Shown here one piece after another: positions 26,168-35,776 of a stretch of 64,000 nucleotides of DNA. Position 1 is the first letter of the stretch. Every line of letters starts with the position of its first letter. The position numbers and the translations under genes were made by a program. The DNA is from Streptomyces sp. SW4 (GTDB lineage: Bacteria; Actinomycetota; Actinomycetes; Streptomycetales; Streptomycetaceae). The notes below the pieces were generated by a model. The model worked only from the letters and a program-made list of their open reading frames with translations. It had not been told where the DNA came from and did not search any database. Location of the stretch: NCBI GenBank assembly GCA_003248315.1, contig QKWM01000004.1, forward strand, positions 2,477,001 to 2,541,000, given 5' to 3'.

Positions 26168-26843
26168 CCCGAGTGCTCGTCGTCGAGGACGAGGAGTCCT
26201 TCTCCGACGCCCTGTCGTACATGCTCCGCAAGGAGGGTTTCGAGGTCGCCGTCGCGACCACCGGGCCCGACGGACTCGACGAGTTCGAGCGCAACGGCGC
26301 CGACCTCGTCCTCCTCGACCTGATGCTGCCCGGCCTGCCGGGCACCGAGGTCTGCCGCCAGCTGCGCGGCCGCTCCAACGTCCCCGTGATCATGGTGACC
26401 GCCAAGGACAGCGAGATCGACAAGGTCGTCGGCCTGGAGATAGGGGCGGACGACTACGTCACCAAGCCCTTCTCCTCGCGCGAGCTGGTCGCCCGCATCC
26501 GCGCCGTCCTGCGCCGCCGCGGCGAGCCGGAGGAGGTGGCCCCCGCCGCCCTGGAGGCCGGGCCCGTCCGCATGGACGTCGACCGCCACGTCGTCACGGT
26601 CTCCGGCTCCAAGGTCGACCTTCCGCTCAAGGAGTTCGACCTGCTGGAGATGCTGCTGCGCAACGCGGGCCGCGTGCTGACCCGTATGCAGCTCATCGAC
26701 CGCGTCTGGGGCGCCGACTACGTCGGCGACACCAAGACCCTCGACGTCCACGTCAAGCGCCTGCGCGCCAAGATCGAGCCCGACCCGGGCGCGCCCCGCT
26801 ACCTGGTGACGGTGCGGGGCTGGGCTACAAGTTCGAGCCGTAG
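26164..26843 (+). CDS. phoP: Phosphate response regulator PhoP (OmpR family)
   Basis: The receiver domain starts TRVLVVEDEESFSDALSYML (phospho-acceptor Asp52 in LVLLDLMLPGLPG, Lys in DYVTKPFSSRELV). The winged helix (LPLKEFDLLEMLLRNAGRVL, MQLIDRVWGADYVGDTKTLD, HVKRLRAKIEP) binds PHO boxes. PhoP activates phosphate scavenging and represses nitrogen and antibiotic genes in streptomycetes. The GTG start at 26164 overlaps the phoR stop. A missing C near 26819 shifts the last residues, whose proper end is VRGLGYKFEP at 26843. A strong terminator follows. Confidence 0.95.
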
Positions 26844-26877
26844 GCCGGCGCACCGGGCCGCGGGCCGGTACGACGAG

Positions 26878-26910
26878 AAGGGCGGGACCCCGTCGCGGGG
26901 TCCCGCCCTT
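26878..26910. terminator. Bidirectional terminator between phoP and lipoprotein gene
   Basis: A perfect 15-bp stem (AAGGGCGGGACCCCG at 26878, complement at 26896-26910) with a 3-base loop lies between the convergent phoP and lipoprotein genes. Confidence 0.9.
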
Positions 26911-26932
26911 CGTCGTGCCGTCGTGCGTGCGC

Positions 26933-27653
26933 TCAGTGGCCGGCGCCCGCCGTCGCGCTCGCGGAGGCGGCGTCGGTCGGCGTGCCGGAGGGGTCGGCCG
27001 AGCCGGTCGCCGCGTCGGAGGCGGCACCGGACGGCGTGCCGGAGGCGTGGTCCCCGCCCTCGGCCGGTTCGCCGGAGGCGTGGCCGTCCGCCGGGCGGAC
27101 TCGCCGGCCGACGGCTCGGCGGACGCGCCGGGCGCCGCGGGACGTCGCTCGGGCCCCAGGAGGCGTAGTAGCCCTCGGCCGGGACGACGAAGGCCTCCAG
27201 GGTCACGTCGCCGGTCTTGCTGAAGGTGAACGTGACCTTCTGGGCGTCACCGTCCTTCAGCGCCTCCCCGCTCTTCGGCAGGGACGCCGAGGCGTTCCCC
27301 TTGCCGCCGAGGATCACCGAACCGCCGGCCGGGACGACCACGTCGCCGCCGCCCTTGGCGGGCTTCAGCTCGGCGGTCAGGTCGGTGCCGTTCACGCGGA
27401 GGGACTCCAGCGTCTGGTCGGCGCGGCCGTTGTTGAACACCGTCGCGGAGATCGCGGCCGGACCCGTCGACTCCGGGTCGGGCTGGGTGATCACGATCGC
27501 GTTCTGGATCTCGATGTCGCCGACGGAGGTCGCCGCGTGATCGGGCTTGATCTCCAGCGTCTGGGCGTTGTTGCCGGCGCCGCACGCGGCGAGCGGGAGA
27601 ACGACGGCGATGGCGGCGGCGGCGAGGACGCCGCGTCGAAGGCTGCTGCTCAC
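26933..27653 (-). CDS. Lipoprotein with PCuAC/DUF461-like domain
   Basis: A lipoprotein signal peptide (residues 1-25, lipobox LAAC followed by GAGNNAQT) precedes an immunoglobulin-like domain (DIEIQNAIVITQPDPESTGP; AISATVFNNGRADQTLESLR; VPAGGSVILGG) that resembles actinobacterial copper-chaperone-like DUF461 lipoproteins. The usual Met/His copper ligands are not obvious. The C-terminal Ala/Ser/Thr/Asp-rich tail ends ASATAGAGH after two frameshifts between 27100 and 27160. The GTG at 27653 gives VSSSLRRG. It probably sits on the outer face of the membrane. The function is uncertain. Confidence 0.75.
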
Positions 27654-28373
27654 GGCGGCGGCAACTCCTTGACTCGAGCGAGGCGGCGGCCACGGATAAA
27701 GCCGCCCTAAGTGACTGTCAGCGGGGCTTAGGTTACCGAGCCGTTCCCGGGCCGCCGCACCCGACCCTCCCGCGGGGACATCCGGCCGTCCGGCTTCGCC
27801 CGGCAGGCGGTAGCGGTGCCCCGGCGCCCGGGGAACCGCGACGGGAGTGGCCCGAGTGACAGAAGTGGTGCCGGCCCACATTGATCGACACTCGTCCGTC
27901 ATTCACATAAGTCCGTCGGGGAACCCAGGGCAGAACCCCGGCATACGCCACACGGCCGATCGCGAAATTTCCGTGAAGGAATGCGCGGACGCCCCGGAAT
28001 TGATCACCGGCCGTCCGGCGGAGCGCCTCGTGATGCTCCTGTGATCGGGCTCCCGGCCGGGACCGTGATCAATTCCGGATTCGTCCGGAAGCCCGCACCG
28101 GCCACCGAACGGAGTAGCGGAAGTCGCACCCATGGAACCGGACATATGGGGACGTTCGGCCGGTGCGGCGGGGTCCGCGAGGCGTGTAACGTGCGCGTTT
28201 CGCTCGGCCCGGAGAGCCGCTCCCACCTGCGAATACCTTCTTCCGCTCACCCGGCGAAGCACGTCCCTGTCGCTGTTGTCAAGCCCCGAGATATGCCCTG
28301 ACCTGCGAAAACGCCATTCAGAAGACGCCGTATCCGTGTTACCCTGGATAGCCACGGAAGGGGTACCTGTCAC
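27654..28373. other. 720-bp intergenic region between divergent lipoprotein and carD genes
   Basis: No open frame here shows coding character. The region is AT-richer than its neighbours, especially 27860-28370. It contains a 14-bp perfect inverted repeat with arms 57 bp apart (27994-28078), a TCCGGA-TTCG-TCCGGA element (28074-28089), and a likely carD promoter with a TACCCT -10 candidate near 28341. An AAGGGG-type ribosome-binding site precedes ATG 28374. A small RNA or leader could lie here. Confidence 0.5.
27994..28078. repeat. 14-bp perfect inverted repeat, arms 57 bp apart
   Basis: CCGGAATTGATCAC at 27994-28007 has its exact reverse complement GTGATCAATTCCGG at 28065-28078. The arms are AT-rich for this genome. 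They could be paired operator sites for one regulator or the base of a long stem in a transcript from the carD upstream region. Confidence 0.8.
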
Positions 28374-28856
28374 ATGACGTTCAAGGTTGGCGACACCGTG
28401 GTCTATCCCCATCACGGGGCCGCGCTGATCGAGGCCATCGAAACTCGCCAGATCAAAGGCGTGGACAAGACCTACTTGGTGCTGAAGGTCGCCCAGGGTG
28501 ACCTGACGGTACGTGTGCCAGCGGACAATGCGGAGTTCGTCGGCGTGCGTGATGTGGTCGGTCAGGACGGACTGGACCGGGTCTTCGAGGTGCTGCGCGC
28601 GCCGTACGCCGAGGAGCCCACGAACTGGTCGCGTCGCTACAAGGCGAACCTGGAGAAGCTCGCCTCCGGCGACGTCATCAAGGTCGCGGAAGTCGTGCGC
28701 GACCTGTGGCGCCGGGAGCGCGAGCGCGGACTCTCCGCCGGTGAGAAGCGCATGCTCGCCAAGGCCCGCCAGATCCTGGTGAGCGAGCTGGCCCTCGCGG
28801 AGAACACCAACGAGGACAAGGCCGAGGCCCTGCTCGACGAGGTGCTCGCCTCCTGA
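28374..28856 (+). CDS. carD: CarD-family RNA-polymerase-binding regulator
   Basis: This intact 160-residue protein has an N-terminal RNAP-interaction domain (MTFKVGDTVVYPHHGAALIE, TYLVLKVAQGDLTVRVPADN) and a C-terminal helical DNA-binding domain with the invariant Trp-containing NWSRRYKANLEKL and LWRRERERGLSAGEKRML. CarD binds RNAP beta and stabilises the open complex at many promoters, and it is essential in mycobacteria. Position upstream of ispD-ispF is conserved across actinobacteria. From memory it is the SCO4232 orthologue. Confidence 0.96.
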   Translation: MTFKVGDTVVYPHHGAALIEAIETRQIKGVDKTYLVLKVAQGDLTVRVPADNAEFVGVRDVVGQDGLDRVFEVLRAPYAEEPTNWSRRYKANLEKLASGDVIKVAEVVRDLWRRERERGLSAGEKRMLAKARQILVSELALAENTNEDKAEALLDEVLAS

Positions 28857-29111
28857 CCCGAGGCGGAACCTGACACGAGGTTCACCACACCGAAATGCCG
28901 CGGTGCCCGATGACGTCTCTGCCGTCGCCGGGCGCTGCGGCATGTTCGTACCCGGACGCCGTCCGTACGCTCTCCCCGACCCCGCGTCCTGGGGTGCCGG
29001 GCCCGGGCACTGGCTCGACCGATGTCACGGAAGGGTCCGGTCAAGGCGTCGCGCCCGGCACTCCCCAGGCCATACCCACGCCAGGCCAGCACACAAACCT
29101 GACAGGAACCG

Positions 29112-29899
29112 ATGTCTGACGAATCGCGTCCCTCGCCCGCGGCCGCCGCCGCGGACGTCCGCACCGCCGCCGTGATCCCCGCCGCCGGACGGGGCGTACG
29201 CCTCGGTCCGGGCGCCCCCAAGGCGCTGCGCGCGCTGGGCGGCACGCCCATGCTCATCCACGCCGTGCGGGCGATGGCCGCCTCCCGGGCCGTCTCCCTG
29301 GTCGTCGTCGTGGCCCCGCCCGACGGCGCCGCCGAGGTCAAGAGCCTGCTCGACGCGCACGCCCTGCCCGGGGACACCCCCAGCGGCAGCTGGGGAGGAC
29401 CGACTTCCTCGTCGTGCCCGGCGGAGAGTCCCGCCAGGAGTCCGTACGGCTCGGCCTGGAGGCGCTGCCGCCCGGCTACGACATCGTGCTCGTCCACGAC
29501 GCCGCCCGGCCGCTGGTCCCCGTCGACACCGTGGACGCCGTGATCGAGGCCGTCCGCGACGGCGCCCCGGCCGTGGTGCCGGCGCTGCCGCTCGCCGACA
29601 CCGTCAAGCAGGTCGAACCGGCCGGCGAGCCGGGCGCCCCGGAGCCCGTCGTGGCGACGCCGGAGCGGTCCCGGCTGCGCGCGGTGCAGACCCCGCAGGG
29701 GTTCGACCGAGCGACCCTGGTCCGCGCCCACGAGACGGTGACCGGAGACGTCACCGACGACGCCGGCATGGTCGAACAGCTCGGTACGACGGTGGTGGTG
29801 ATCCCCGGTCACGAGGAGGCGTTCAAGGTCACCCGGCCCCTCGACCTGGTCCTCGCGGAGGCGGTCCTCGCACGCCGGAGGCTCAACGATGGCTTCTGA
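29112..29899 (+). CDS. ispD: 2-C-methyl-D-erythritol 4-phosphate cytidylyltransferase
   Basis: This is the third step of the MEP isoprenoid pathway (MEP plus CTP gives CDP-ME). Visible motifs are AAVIPAAGRGVRLGPGAPKA (CTP loop), LVVPGGESRQESVRLGLEAL, VLVHDAARPLVP and LRAVQTPQGFDRATL. A frameshift near 29385 splits the two halves. The start at 29112 gives MSDESRPSP. Its last 11 bp overlap the ispF start, indicating coupled translation. As the only copy of an essential gene visible here, the frameshift is probably a sequence error. Confidence 0.94.
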
Positions 29900-30410
29900 G
29901 ACGGGCGCCGCGCACGTGCCGGACGCCGGGTTCCCGCCGCTGCCGCAGGTCGGGATCGGTACCGACATCCACGCCTTCGAGGACGGCCGCGACCTGTGGT
30001 GCGCCGGCCTGAAGTGGGAGGGCGAGGGCCCGGTCTGGCCGGGCACTCCGACGCGGACGTCGTCGCGCACGCCGCGTGCAACGCGCTGTTCTCCGCCGCC
30101 GGGCTCGGCGACCTGGGGCAGCACTTCGGCACCGGGCGGCCGGAGTGGTCCGGGGCGTCCGGCGTGACGCTGCTGACGGAGGCGGCGCGGATCGTGCGGG
30201 ACGCCGGGTTCCGGATCGGGAACGTCGCCGTCCAGGTCGTCGGGCCGCGGCCGAAGATCGGCAAGCGGCGGGACGAGGCGCAGAAGGTGCTGTCGGAGGC
30301 GGTGGGGGCGCCGGTGTCGGTCTCCGGGGCGACGACGGACGGGCTCGGGTTCCCGGGCGCGGGAGGGGCTGATGGCGGTGGCCACGGCGCTGGTGGCGCG
30401 GGTCGGCTGA
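29889..30410 (+). CDS. ispF: 2-C-methyl-D-erythritol 2,4-cyclodiphosphate synthase
   Basis: IspF cyclises CDP-ME 2-phosphate with loss of CMP, the fifth MEP pathway step. The metal-binding N-terminus QVGIGTDIHAFEDGRDLWCA, then HSDADVVAHAACNALFSAAG and the end SVSGATTDGLGFPGRGEGLM are visible, with frameshifts near 30045 and 30363. The start at 29889 overlaps ispD. The stop is at 30408-30410 and a GC-hairpin pair follows. Confidence 0.92.
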
Positions 30411-30439
30411 GCGTCGCCGCGGGCGCGGAGTTCTCCGAC

Positions 30440-30480
30440 GGGGGCTCCGCCCCCGACCCCGCCAGGGGCTCCGCCCCTGG
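30440..30480. terminator. Tandem GC hairpins after ispF
   Basis: Two adjacent perfect hairpins, GGGGGCTCCGCCCCC (30440-30454) and a 19-bp CCAGGGGC/GCCCCTGG element (30462-30480), lie between ispF and cysS. They share the GGGGCTCCGCCCC core with the repeats upstream of mshA. Termination is plausible, though no T-run follows. Confidence 0.65.
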
Positions 30481-30544
30481 ACCCCCGGCCGGGGTGGGCG
30501 GGAATGGGGGCGAGGCACTGGCTCGGGGCTACTACCCTGGAGGC

Positions 30545-31958
30545 GTGACTATTCGCCTGTACGACACCAGCGCCCGGCAGATCCGTGACTTCACCCCCCT
30601 CACCGAGGGCTGTGTCTCGATCTACCTGTGCGGCGCCACCGTGCAGGCGGCACCGCACATCGGGCACATCCGCTCCGGGCTGAACTTCGACATCATGCGC
30701 CGCTGGTTCGCCCACCGCGGCTACGAGGTGACGTTCATCCGCAACGTCACCGACATCGACGACAAGATCATCAAGAAGGCGGCGGAGCAGAACCGCCCCT
30801 GGTGGTCCATCGGCTACGAGAACGAGCGGGCGTTCAACGACGCCTACATCGCCCTCGGCTGCCTGCCGCCCACCTACGAGCCCCGCGCCACCGGCCACGT
30901 CACCGAGATGGTCGAGATGATGCGCGGCCTCATCGAGCGCGGCCACGCCTACGAGGCCGACGGCAACGTCTACTTCGACGTCCGCTCGCTGCCCGGCTAC
31001 CTCTCCCTGTCCAACCAGGACCTGGACGACCTGCGCCAGCCCGAGGGCGAGGGGAGACCGGCAAGCGGGACCCGCGGGACTTCGCCATGTGGAAGGCGGC
31101 CCGGCCCGGCGAGCCGAGCTGGGAGACGCCGTGGGGCCGCGGCCGGCCCGGCTGGCACCTGGAGTGCTCGGCGATGGCCCACAAGTACCTGGGCTCCGCC
31201 TTCGACATCCACGGCGGCGGCATCGACCTGATCTTCCCCCACCACGAGAACGAGATCGCCCAGGCCCGCGCCTACGGCGACGACTTCGCCCGGTACTGGG
31301 TGCACAACGCCTGGGTCACCATGAGCGGCGAGAAGATGTCGAAGTCGCTCGGCAACAGCGTGCTCGTCTCCGAGATGGTCAAGCGGTGGCGGCCCATCGT
31401 CCTGCGGTACTACCTGGGCACCCCGCACTACCGCTCGACCATCGAGTACAGCGAGGAGGCCCTGCGCGAGGCCGAGGCGGCGTTCACCCGCATCGAGGGC
31501 TTCGTCCAGCGCGTCACCGAGCTGGCCGGGGAGCCGTCGAGCCCGCCGCCGAGGTCCCGCCCGCCTTCGCCGAGGCGATGGACGACGACCTCGGCGTGCC
31601 GCAGGCGCTGGCCGTCGTGCACACCACCGTCCGGCAGGGCAACAGCGCGCTGGCCGCCGACGACAAGGAGGCCGCCGTCGCCCGCCTCGCCGAGGTCCGC
31701 GCCATGCTCGGCGTCCTCGGCCTGGACCCGCTCGACCCGCACTGGGCGAGCGAGGGCGACCAGGGCCAGGAACTGCACGGTGTCGTCGACGACCTGGTCC
31801 GCCTCGTCCTGGAGCAGCGGGAGGCCGCCCGGGCCCGCAAGGACTGGCCCACCGCGGACGCCATCCGCGACCAGCTGAACCGGTCGGGGCTGGTCATCGA
31901 GGACAGCCCGCAGGGCCCCCGCTGGAGCCTCGGCCCCGCTGACCCCCCCATGGCTTGA
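30545..31958 (+). CDS. cysS: Cysteinyl-tRNA synthetase
   Basis: This class I synthetase charges tRNA-Cys. It shows the zinc Cys in IYLCGATVQAAPHIGHIRSG with the HIGH motif, FIRNVTDIDDKI, the second Cys and His ligands in WHLECSAMAHKYLG and IFPHHENEIAQA, and KMSKS in TMSGEKMSKSLGNSV. The C-terminal anticodon-binding region ends at PADPPMA. Frameshifts near 31053 and 31540 interrupt it. The GTG at 30545 follows CTGGAGG. The mycothiol ligase MshC is a paralogue, but the length and KMSKS context fit CysS. It is followed by a terminator. Confidence 0.95.
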
Positions 31959-31962
31959 TCAA

Positions 31963-31992
31963 GTGTGCCGCCCGGCCCTCCGGGCGGCACAC
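31963..31992 (+). terminator. Terminator after cysS
   Basis: A perfect 12-bp stem GTGTGCCGCCCG (31963) with complement CGGGCGGCACAC (31981) and a 6-base loop lies 4 bases after the cysS stop. Confidence 0.85.
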
Positions 31993-32047
31993 TGCATACG
32001 ACAGACGTACGACGCACACTCCCGTCAGAGAGCGAGACTGGTAACTC

Positions 32048-32989
32048 ATGGCCGCGAACAACCGCCGCATGTCCGGCAAGAAGGGCGCGCAGGTCGGCAG
32101 CGGCGGCAAGCGGCGCCGGAGCCTGGAGGGCAAGGGACCCACGCCCCCCGCCGAGATGCGCAAGGGGCACGCCAAGCAGCGCGCCGCCCAGGCCAAGGCG
32201 CGCCGCGCCCAGGGCCGCACACAGGGCCGGCGCGGCGGCGGCCGGTCGACGTCCGAGCTGGTCGTGGGCCGCAACCCCGTCGTCGAGGCGCTGCGCGAGG
32301 GCGTGCCCGCCTCCACGCTCTACGTCCAGCAGTTCATCGACAACGACGAGCGGGTCCGCGAGGCGCTCCAGCTCGCCGCCGAGCGCGGCAACCTCAACCT
32401 GATGGAGGCCCCGCGTCCCGAGCTGGACCGGATGACCAACGGCCTCAACCACCAGGGCCTCGTCCTCCAGGTCCCGCCCTACGAGTACGCGCACCCCGAG
32501 GACCTCCTCGACGCCGCCGCCGACGCGGGCGAGGACCCGCTGGTCGTCGCCCTCGACGGGGTGACCGACCCGCGCAACCTCGGCGCCGTCGTCCGGTCCG
32601 TCTCCGCCTTCGGCGGCCACGGCGTCGTCGTACCCGAGCGGCGCGCCGCCGGCATGACCGCCGGCGCCTGGAAGACCTCCGCCGGCACGGCCGCGCGGAC
32701 CCCGGTGGCCCGCGCCACCAACCTGACGCGCGCCCTGGAGGCGTACAAGAAGGCCGGGGTCGTGGTCGTGGGCCTGGCCGCCGACGGGGAGGCCGAACTC
32801 GGCGACCTGGAAGCGCTGGACGGGCCCGTCGCCATCGTCGTCGGCAGCGAGGGCAAGGGCCTGTCGCGGCTGGTCGGCGAGACCTGCGACATCCGCGTGC
32901 GGATCCCGATGCCGGGCGGCGCCGAGTCGCTCAACGCCGGTGTCGCCGCGGGCATCGTGCTGTACGAGGCGGCCCGCCGCCGTTCCTGA
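32048..32989 (+). CDS. rlmB: 23S rRNA (guanosine-2'-O)-methyltransferase RlmB
   Basis: This intact 313-residue SpoU/TrmH-type protein has a very basic N-terminal extension (residues 1-70), a substrate-binding domain (ELVVGRNPVVEALREGVPAS; GLNHQGLVLQVPPYEY) and the SPOUT knot (ALDGVTDPRNLGAVVRSVSA; AIVVGSEGKGLSRLVGETCD; IPMPGGAESLNAGVAAGIVL). RlmB methylates G2251 of 23S rRNA. Location after cysS is conserved in actinobacteria. The start at 32048 is the first Met after the terminator. Confidence 0.95.
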   Translation: MAANNRRMSGKKGAQVGSGGKRRRSLEGKGPTPPAEMRKGHAKQRAAQAKARRAQGRTQGRRGGGRSTSELVVGRNPVVEALREGVPASTLYVQQFIDNDERVREALQLAAERGNLNLMEAPRPELDRMTNGLNHQGLVLQVPPYEYAHPEDLLDAAADAGEDPLVVALDGVTDPRNLGAVVRSVSAFGGHGVVVPERRAAGMTAGAWKTSAGTAARTPVARATNLTRALEAYKKAGVVVVGLAADGEAELGDLEALDGPVAIVVGSEGKGLSRLVGETCDIRVRIPMPGGAESLNAGVAAGIVLYEAARRRS

Positions 32990-33105
32990 ACGGCTGTTCG
33001 CGCGGTCCCCGAACAGGGTGTTCCGGGCGGTCCGGACAAGCTTGACGGGGTCCGGACAGATCCGGCCGGTCAAGACAGTGTCCTAACGTCACGTCACTCG
33101 GTTAG

Positions 33106-34852
33106 ATGAGTGTGGACACCAGAACACCCCGCACACCCACGGGGGACCGCTCGTCGGGAATCGACGACGCTCCCGCGCTGAGCATGGTGAAGGTGCCGAG
33201 CGATCCGGCCCAGGTCATCGTCAATCACGCGAGTTTCCGCGTGCAGCTGGGCGCCTCGGCGCGACGCGCCCGCTCCCCGCGGGTCGCGCGGCACCTGACC
33301 GCCACCCAGGACACCGCGCCGATCCCCGCCGTCGCCCCGGCCGGGCACGCGGGCGCCGCCCCGGCCCGCCGCCGGCCCGTCGTCTGGAGCGGCAGGTCCG
33401 ACCCGGACGACACCGGCGCCCACCGTCTCCTCCAGGCCGTGCGGGCCGGCGCCGGCCGCCACCCCGACGACCAGGCCGCCGAGGCCGCCGCGGACGCCGG
33501 AGCCACCCAGGTCATCCCCCGCGTCGACGGCGGCGGCTACGGCGACGGCTACGCGGACGGGTACGAGGACGACCTCACCACGCAGACCGTCCCCACCCCG
33601 TCGTCGGCGCCCAGCGCACCGCGGGCCACCCCGACGGCACCCGGCTGCTGCCGGCCATGCGCACCGTCGGCAGCGCCTACGACGAACCCGGCTACGGCGA
33701 CACCGGCTACGCCGAACCCCCCTACGCCGCCGAGGACTTCGACGACAGCGACCCCGACACCGAGCCGGAGACCGGCGACCGGCCCTCCCGCCGGCACGCC
33801 GACGACCCCGCGCGGCACGCCTACTACCCCGGCCGCCGCATGAACCTCGGGGTCGTGCTGCTCCCCCTGCGGGTCTTCCTCGGCTTCATCTCCATCTACG
33901 CCGGCATGGGCAAGCTCTGCGACCCCGTCTACTTCGACGGCGGCAAGCGCGGCTCCATGGTCACCTGGCTCAACACCCTGCACCCCTGGGAAGTCGCCGA
34001 ACCGCTGCGCCAGTTCGCCCTCTCCCACCCCGTGGGCTCCGGCCTGGTCATCGCCTTCCTCCAGGTCATCGTCGGTGTCCTCACCGTCCTCGGCTGCTGG
34101 CAGCGTGTCGCCGCCGTCGTCGGCGCGATGCTCTCCGCGGCCCTGCTCGTCACCGTGAGCTGGAAGGCCGTCCCCGTCTACGACGCGCCCGACATCATCT
34201 ACCTCGCCGCCTGGTCGCCGCTGATCATCGCCGGCGCGCCCGTCTACTCCGTCGACGGCCGCCTCGCCGGCAGCGCCTGGCGCCGCCTCGGCCCCCTCGC
34301 CGACATCTGGGACCTGCGCCGCTACGTGCTGCGCCGCGGCGCCCTCGTCACCTTCCTCGTCACCGGCGTCACCCTGCTGGTCGGCTCGCTGCTCGGCGGT
34401 GCCGTCCGCGACGCCGACCGGGTCGTCGTCCCCGGTCCGGGCGAGGCCCCGCGCAACGAACTGCCCGGCTCCCCGCTCCCGAAGGAGCCCGGCGAGCGGC
34501 AGCGCACCAGCCCCGAGGCGTCCTCCTCGCCCACCCGGGGCGCCACCTCCTCCGGCACCACCGGCCCGTCCGGTTCCGCCACCACCCCCGGCGCCACCCG
34601 CGACACGGGCCGCACCGCGGGCGGCACGCCCAGCCAGACCCAGGGCACCACCGGCCAGGTCCCGCCGCAGCAGACCTCCCCGGCGGCGGCGCCCAGGCGC
34701 CCAGCACCAGCGCCGGGCCGACCAGCGGCGGCGGCGCCACCGGCGGCACCGGCAGCGGCCCGACCGGCGGCACCGGCAGCGAGACCGGCAGCGGCGACGG
34801 CGGCTCGTCCGGCACCGGACGGCCCGGACTCGTCGGCGGGCTGCTCGGCTAG
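33106..34852 (+). CDS. DoxX-family membrane protein with long disordered flanks
   Basis: Three frames joined near 33600 and 34695 give about 580 residues. The first 240 are polar and disordered (rich in Asp, Gly, Tyr, Pro). A four-helix DoxX domain follows (LPLRVFLGFISIYAGMGKLC; HPVGSGLVIAFLQVIVGVLT; VVGAMLSAALLVTVSWKAVP; DIIYLAAWSPLIIAGAPVYS), then another helix (VTFLVTGVTLLVGSLLGG) and an extracellular Thr/Ser/Gly/Pro tail of 150 residues with GGTGSG repeats. DoxX relatives take part in membrane redox or thiosulphate handling; here the function is unknown. A 21-bp-stem terminator follows. Confidence 0.82.
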
Positions 34853-34870
34853 CCGCGGCGGCGGTACACG

Positions 34871-34917
34871 ACGGCGACGGGGTCCCGCACCGTGAAGGTG
34901 CGGGACCCCGTCGCCGT
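34871..34917. terminator. Strong bidirectional terminator
   Basis: A perfect 21-bp stem (34871-34891 against 34897-34917) with a GTGAA loop lies between the convergent DoxX and nucleotidyltransferase genes. Confidence 0.92.
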
Positions 34918-34975
34918 ATCGATGCGACCGCCGGGCGGCGGCGCGCTCCACGCCCTCAGCCGCGACGCCCGGCGC

Positions 34976-35710
34976 TCAACGCCCCTGCGCCGCCAGCTCC
35001 TTCGCCGCCTCGGTCAGGTCCTTGGCCGTGTCGATCGCCCGCCAGTAGGAGCCCTGCGGGATCGGGAAACCGGCCAGCCGGCGCTCCCGGGCCAGCCTCG
35101 GGAACGTGGTCCGCTCGTGGTCGCCGCGCTCCGGGAGCATGCCGGCGAAGGCGGAGGAGAAGACGTAGACACCCGCGTTGATCTCGAACGTCGACGGCGG
35201 GGCCTCGATGAAGTCCGTGATGTGGCCGAAGCCGTCGGTCTTCACCGCGCCCCACGGCAGCCGCGGACGGGCCAGGGCCAGCGTCGCGACGGCGTCCCGT
35301 TCGGCATGGAAGTCCGCCATGTCACGCAGGGAGAACCGGGTCCAGATGTCGCCGTTCGTGGCGTACCAGGGCCGGTCCGGGTGGGGGAGGTGCGCGGCGG
35401 CGTACTTCAGGCCGCCGCCGCGGCCGAGGGGCTCCGTCTCCACGACCGTCGTGACGGAGACGGGCAGCTCGGTGGTGTCCAGCCACTCCTGGAGCACCTC
35501 GGCGAGATGGCCGCAGGAGACCACCACGTCCGTGACGCCCTCCTCGGCGAGCCAGGACAGCTGATGGCCGATGATCGGCGTCCCCGTACCGGGGATCTCG
35601 ACCATCGGCTTGGGCCGGTCGTCGGTGTACGGACGCAGCCGGGAACCCTGCCCGCCGGCCAGGACGACGGCTTGCACGGGTCGGCGGGACGCAGCGCTCG
35701 GATCGGTCAT
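34976..35710 (-). CDS. Sugar-phosphate nucleotidyltransferase
   Basis: This intact 244-residue NTP_transferase-fold protein has the nucleotide loop VVLAGGQGSRLRPYT with DRPKPMVEIPG, the LGRGGGLKYAA segment, the metal-binding YATNGDIW and FEINAGVYVFSS. It lacks the left-handed beta-helix of bifunctional enzymes. It probably makes a GDP- or NDP-hexose for envelope glycans, and the sugar is not determinable. The start at 35710 gives MTDPSAASRRP. Confidence 0.88.
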   Translation of the reverse strand: MTDPSAASRRPVQAVVLAGGQGSRLRPYTDDRPKPMVEIPGTGTPIIGHQLSWLAEEGVTDVVVSCGHLAEVLQEWLDTTELPVSVTTVVETEPLGRGGGLKYAAAHLPHPDRPWYATNGDIWTRFSLRDMADFHAERDAVATLALARPRLPWGAVKTDGFGHITDFIEAPPSTFEINAGVYVFSSAFAGMLPERGDHERTTFPRLARERRLAGFPIPQGSYWRAIDTAKDLTEAAKELAAQGR

Positions 35711-35776
35711 GCCCGAACTGTACGTGGCGCCCCGCCCGGGTGGTTCAACCGCCGCCGTGCCCGGCCGCCGCCCCCC

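Noticed and set aside
24898..27168. A 756-residue open frame fusing histidine kinase PhoR and regulator PhoP into a hybrid protein
   Set aside because: The alternate frame gives the normal PhoR tail ending YETLPAPEVLP with a stop overlapping the phoP GTG start (GTGA). A one-base loss in the kinase tail explains the fusion.
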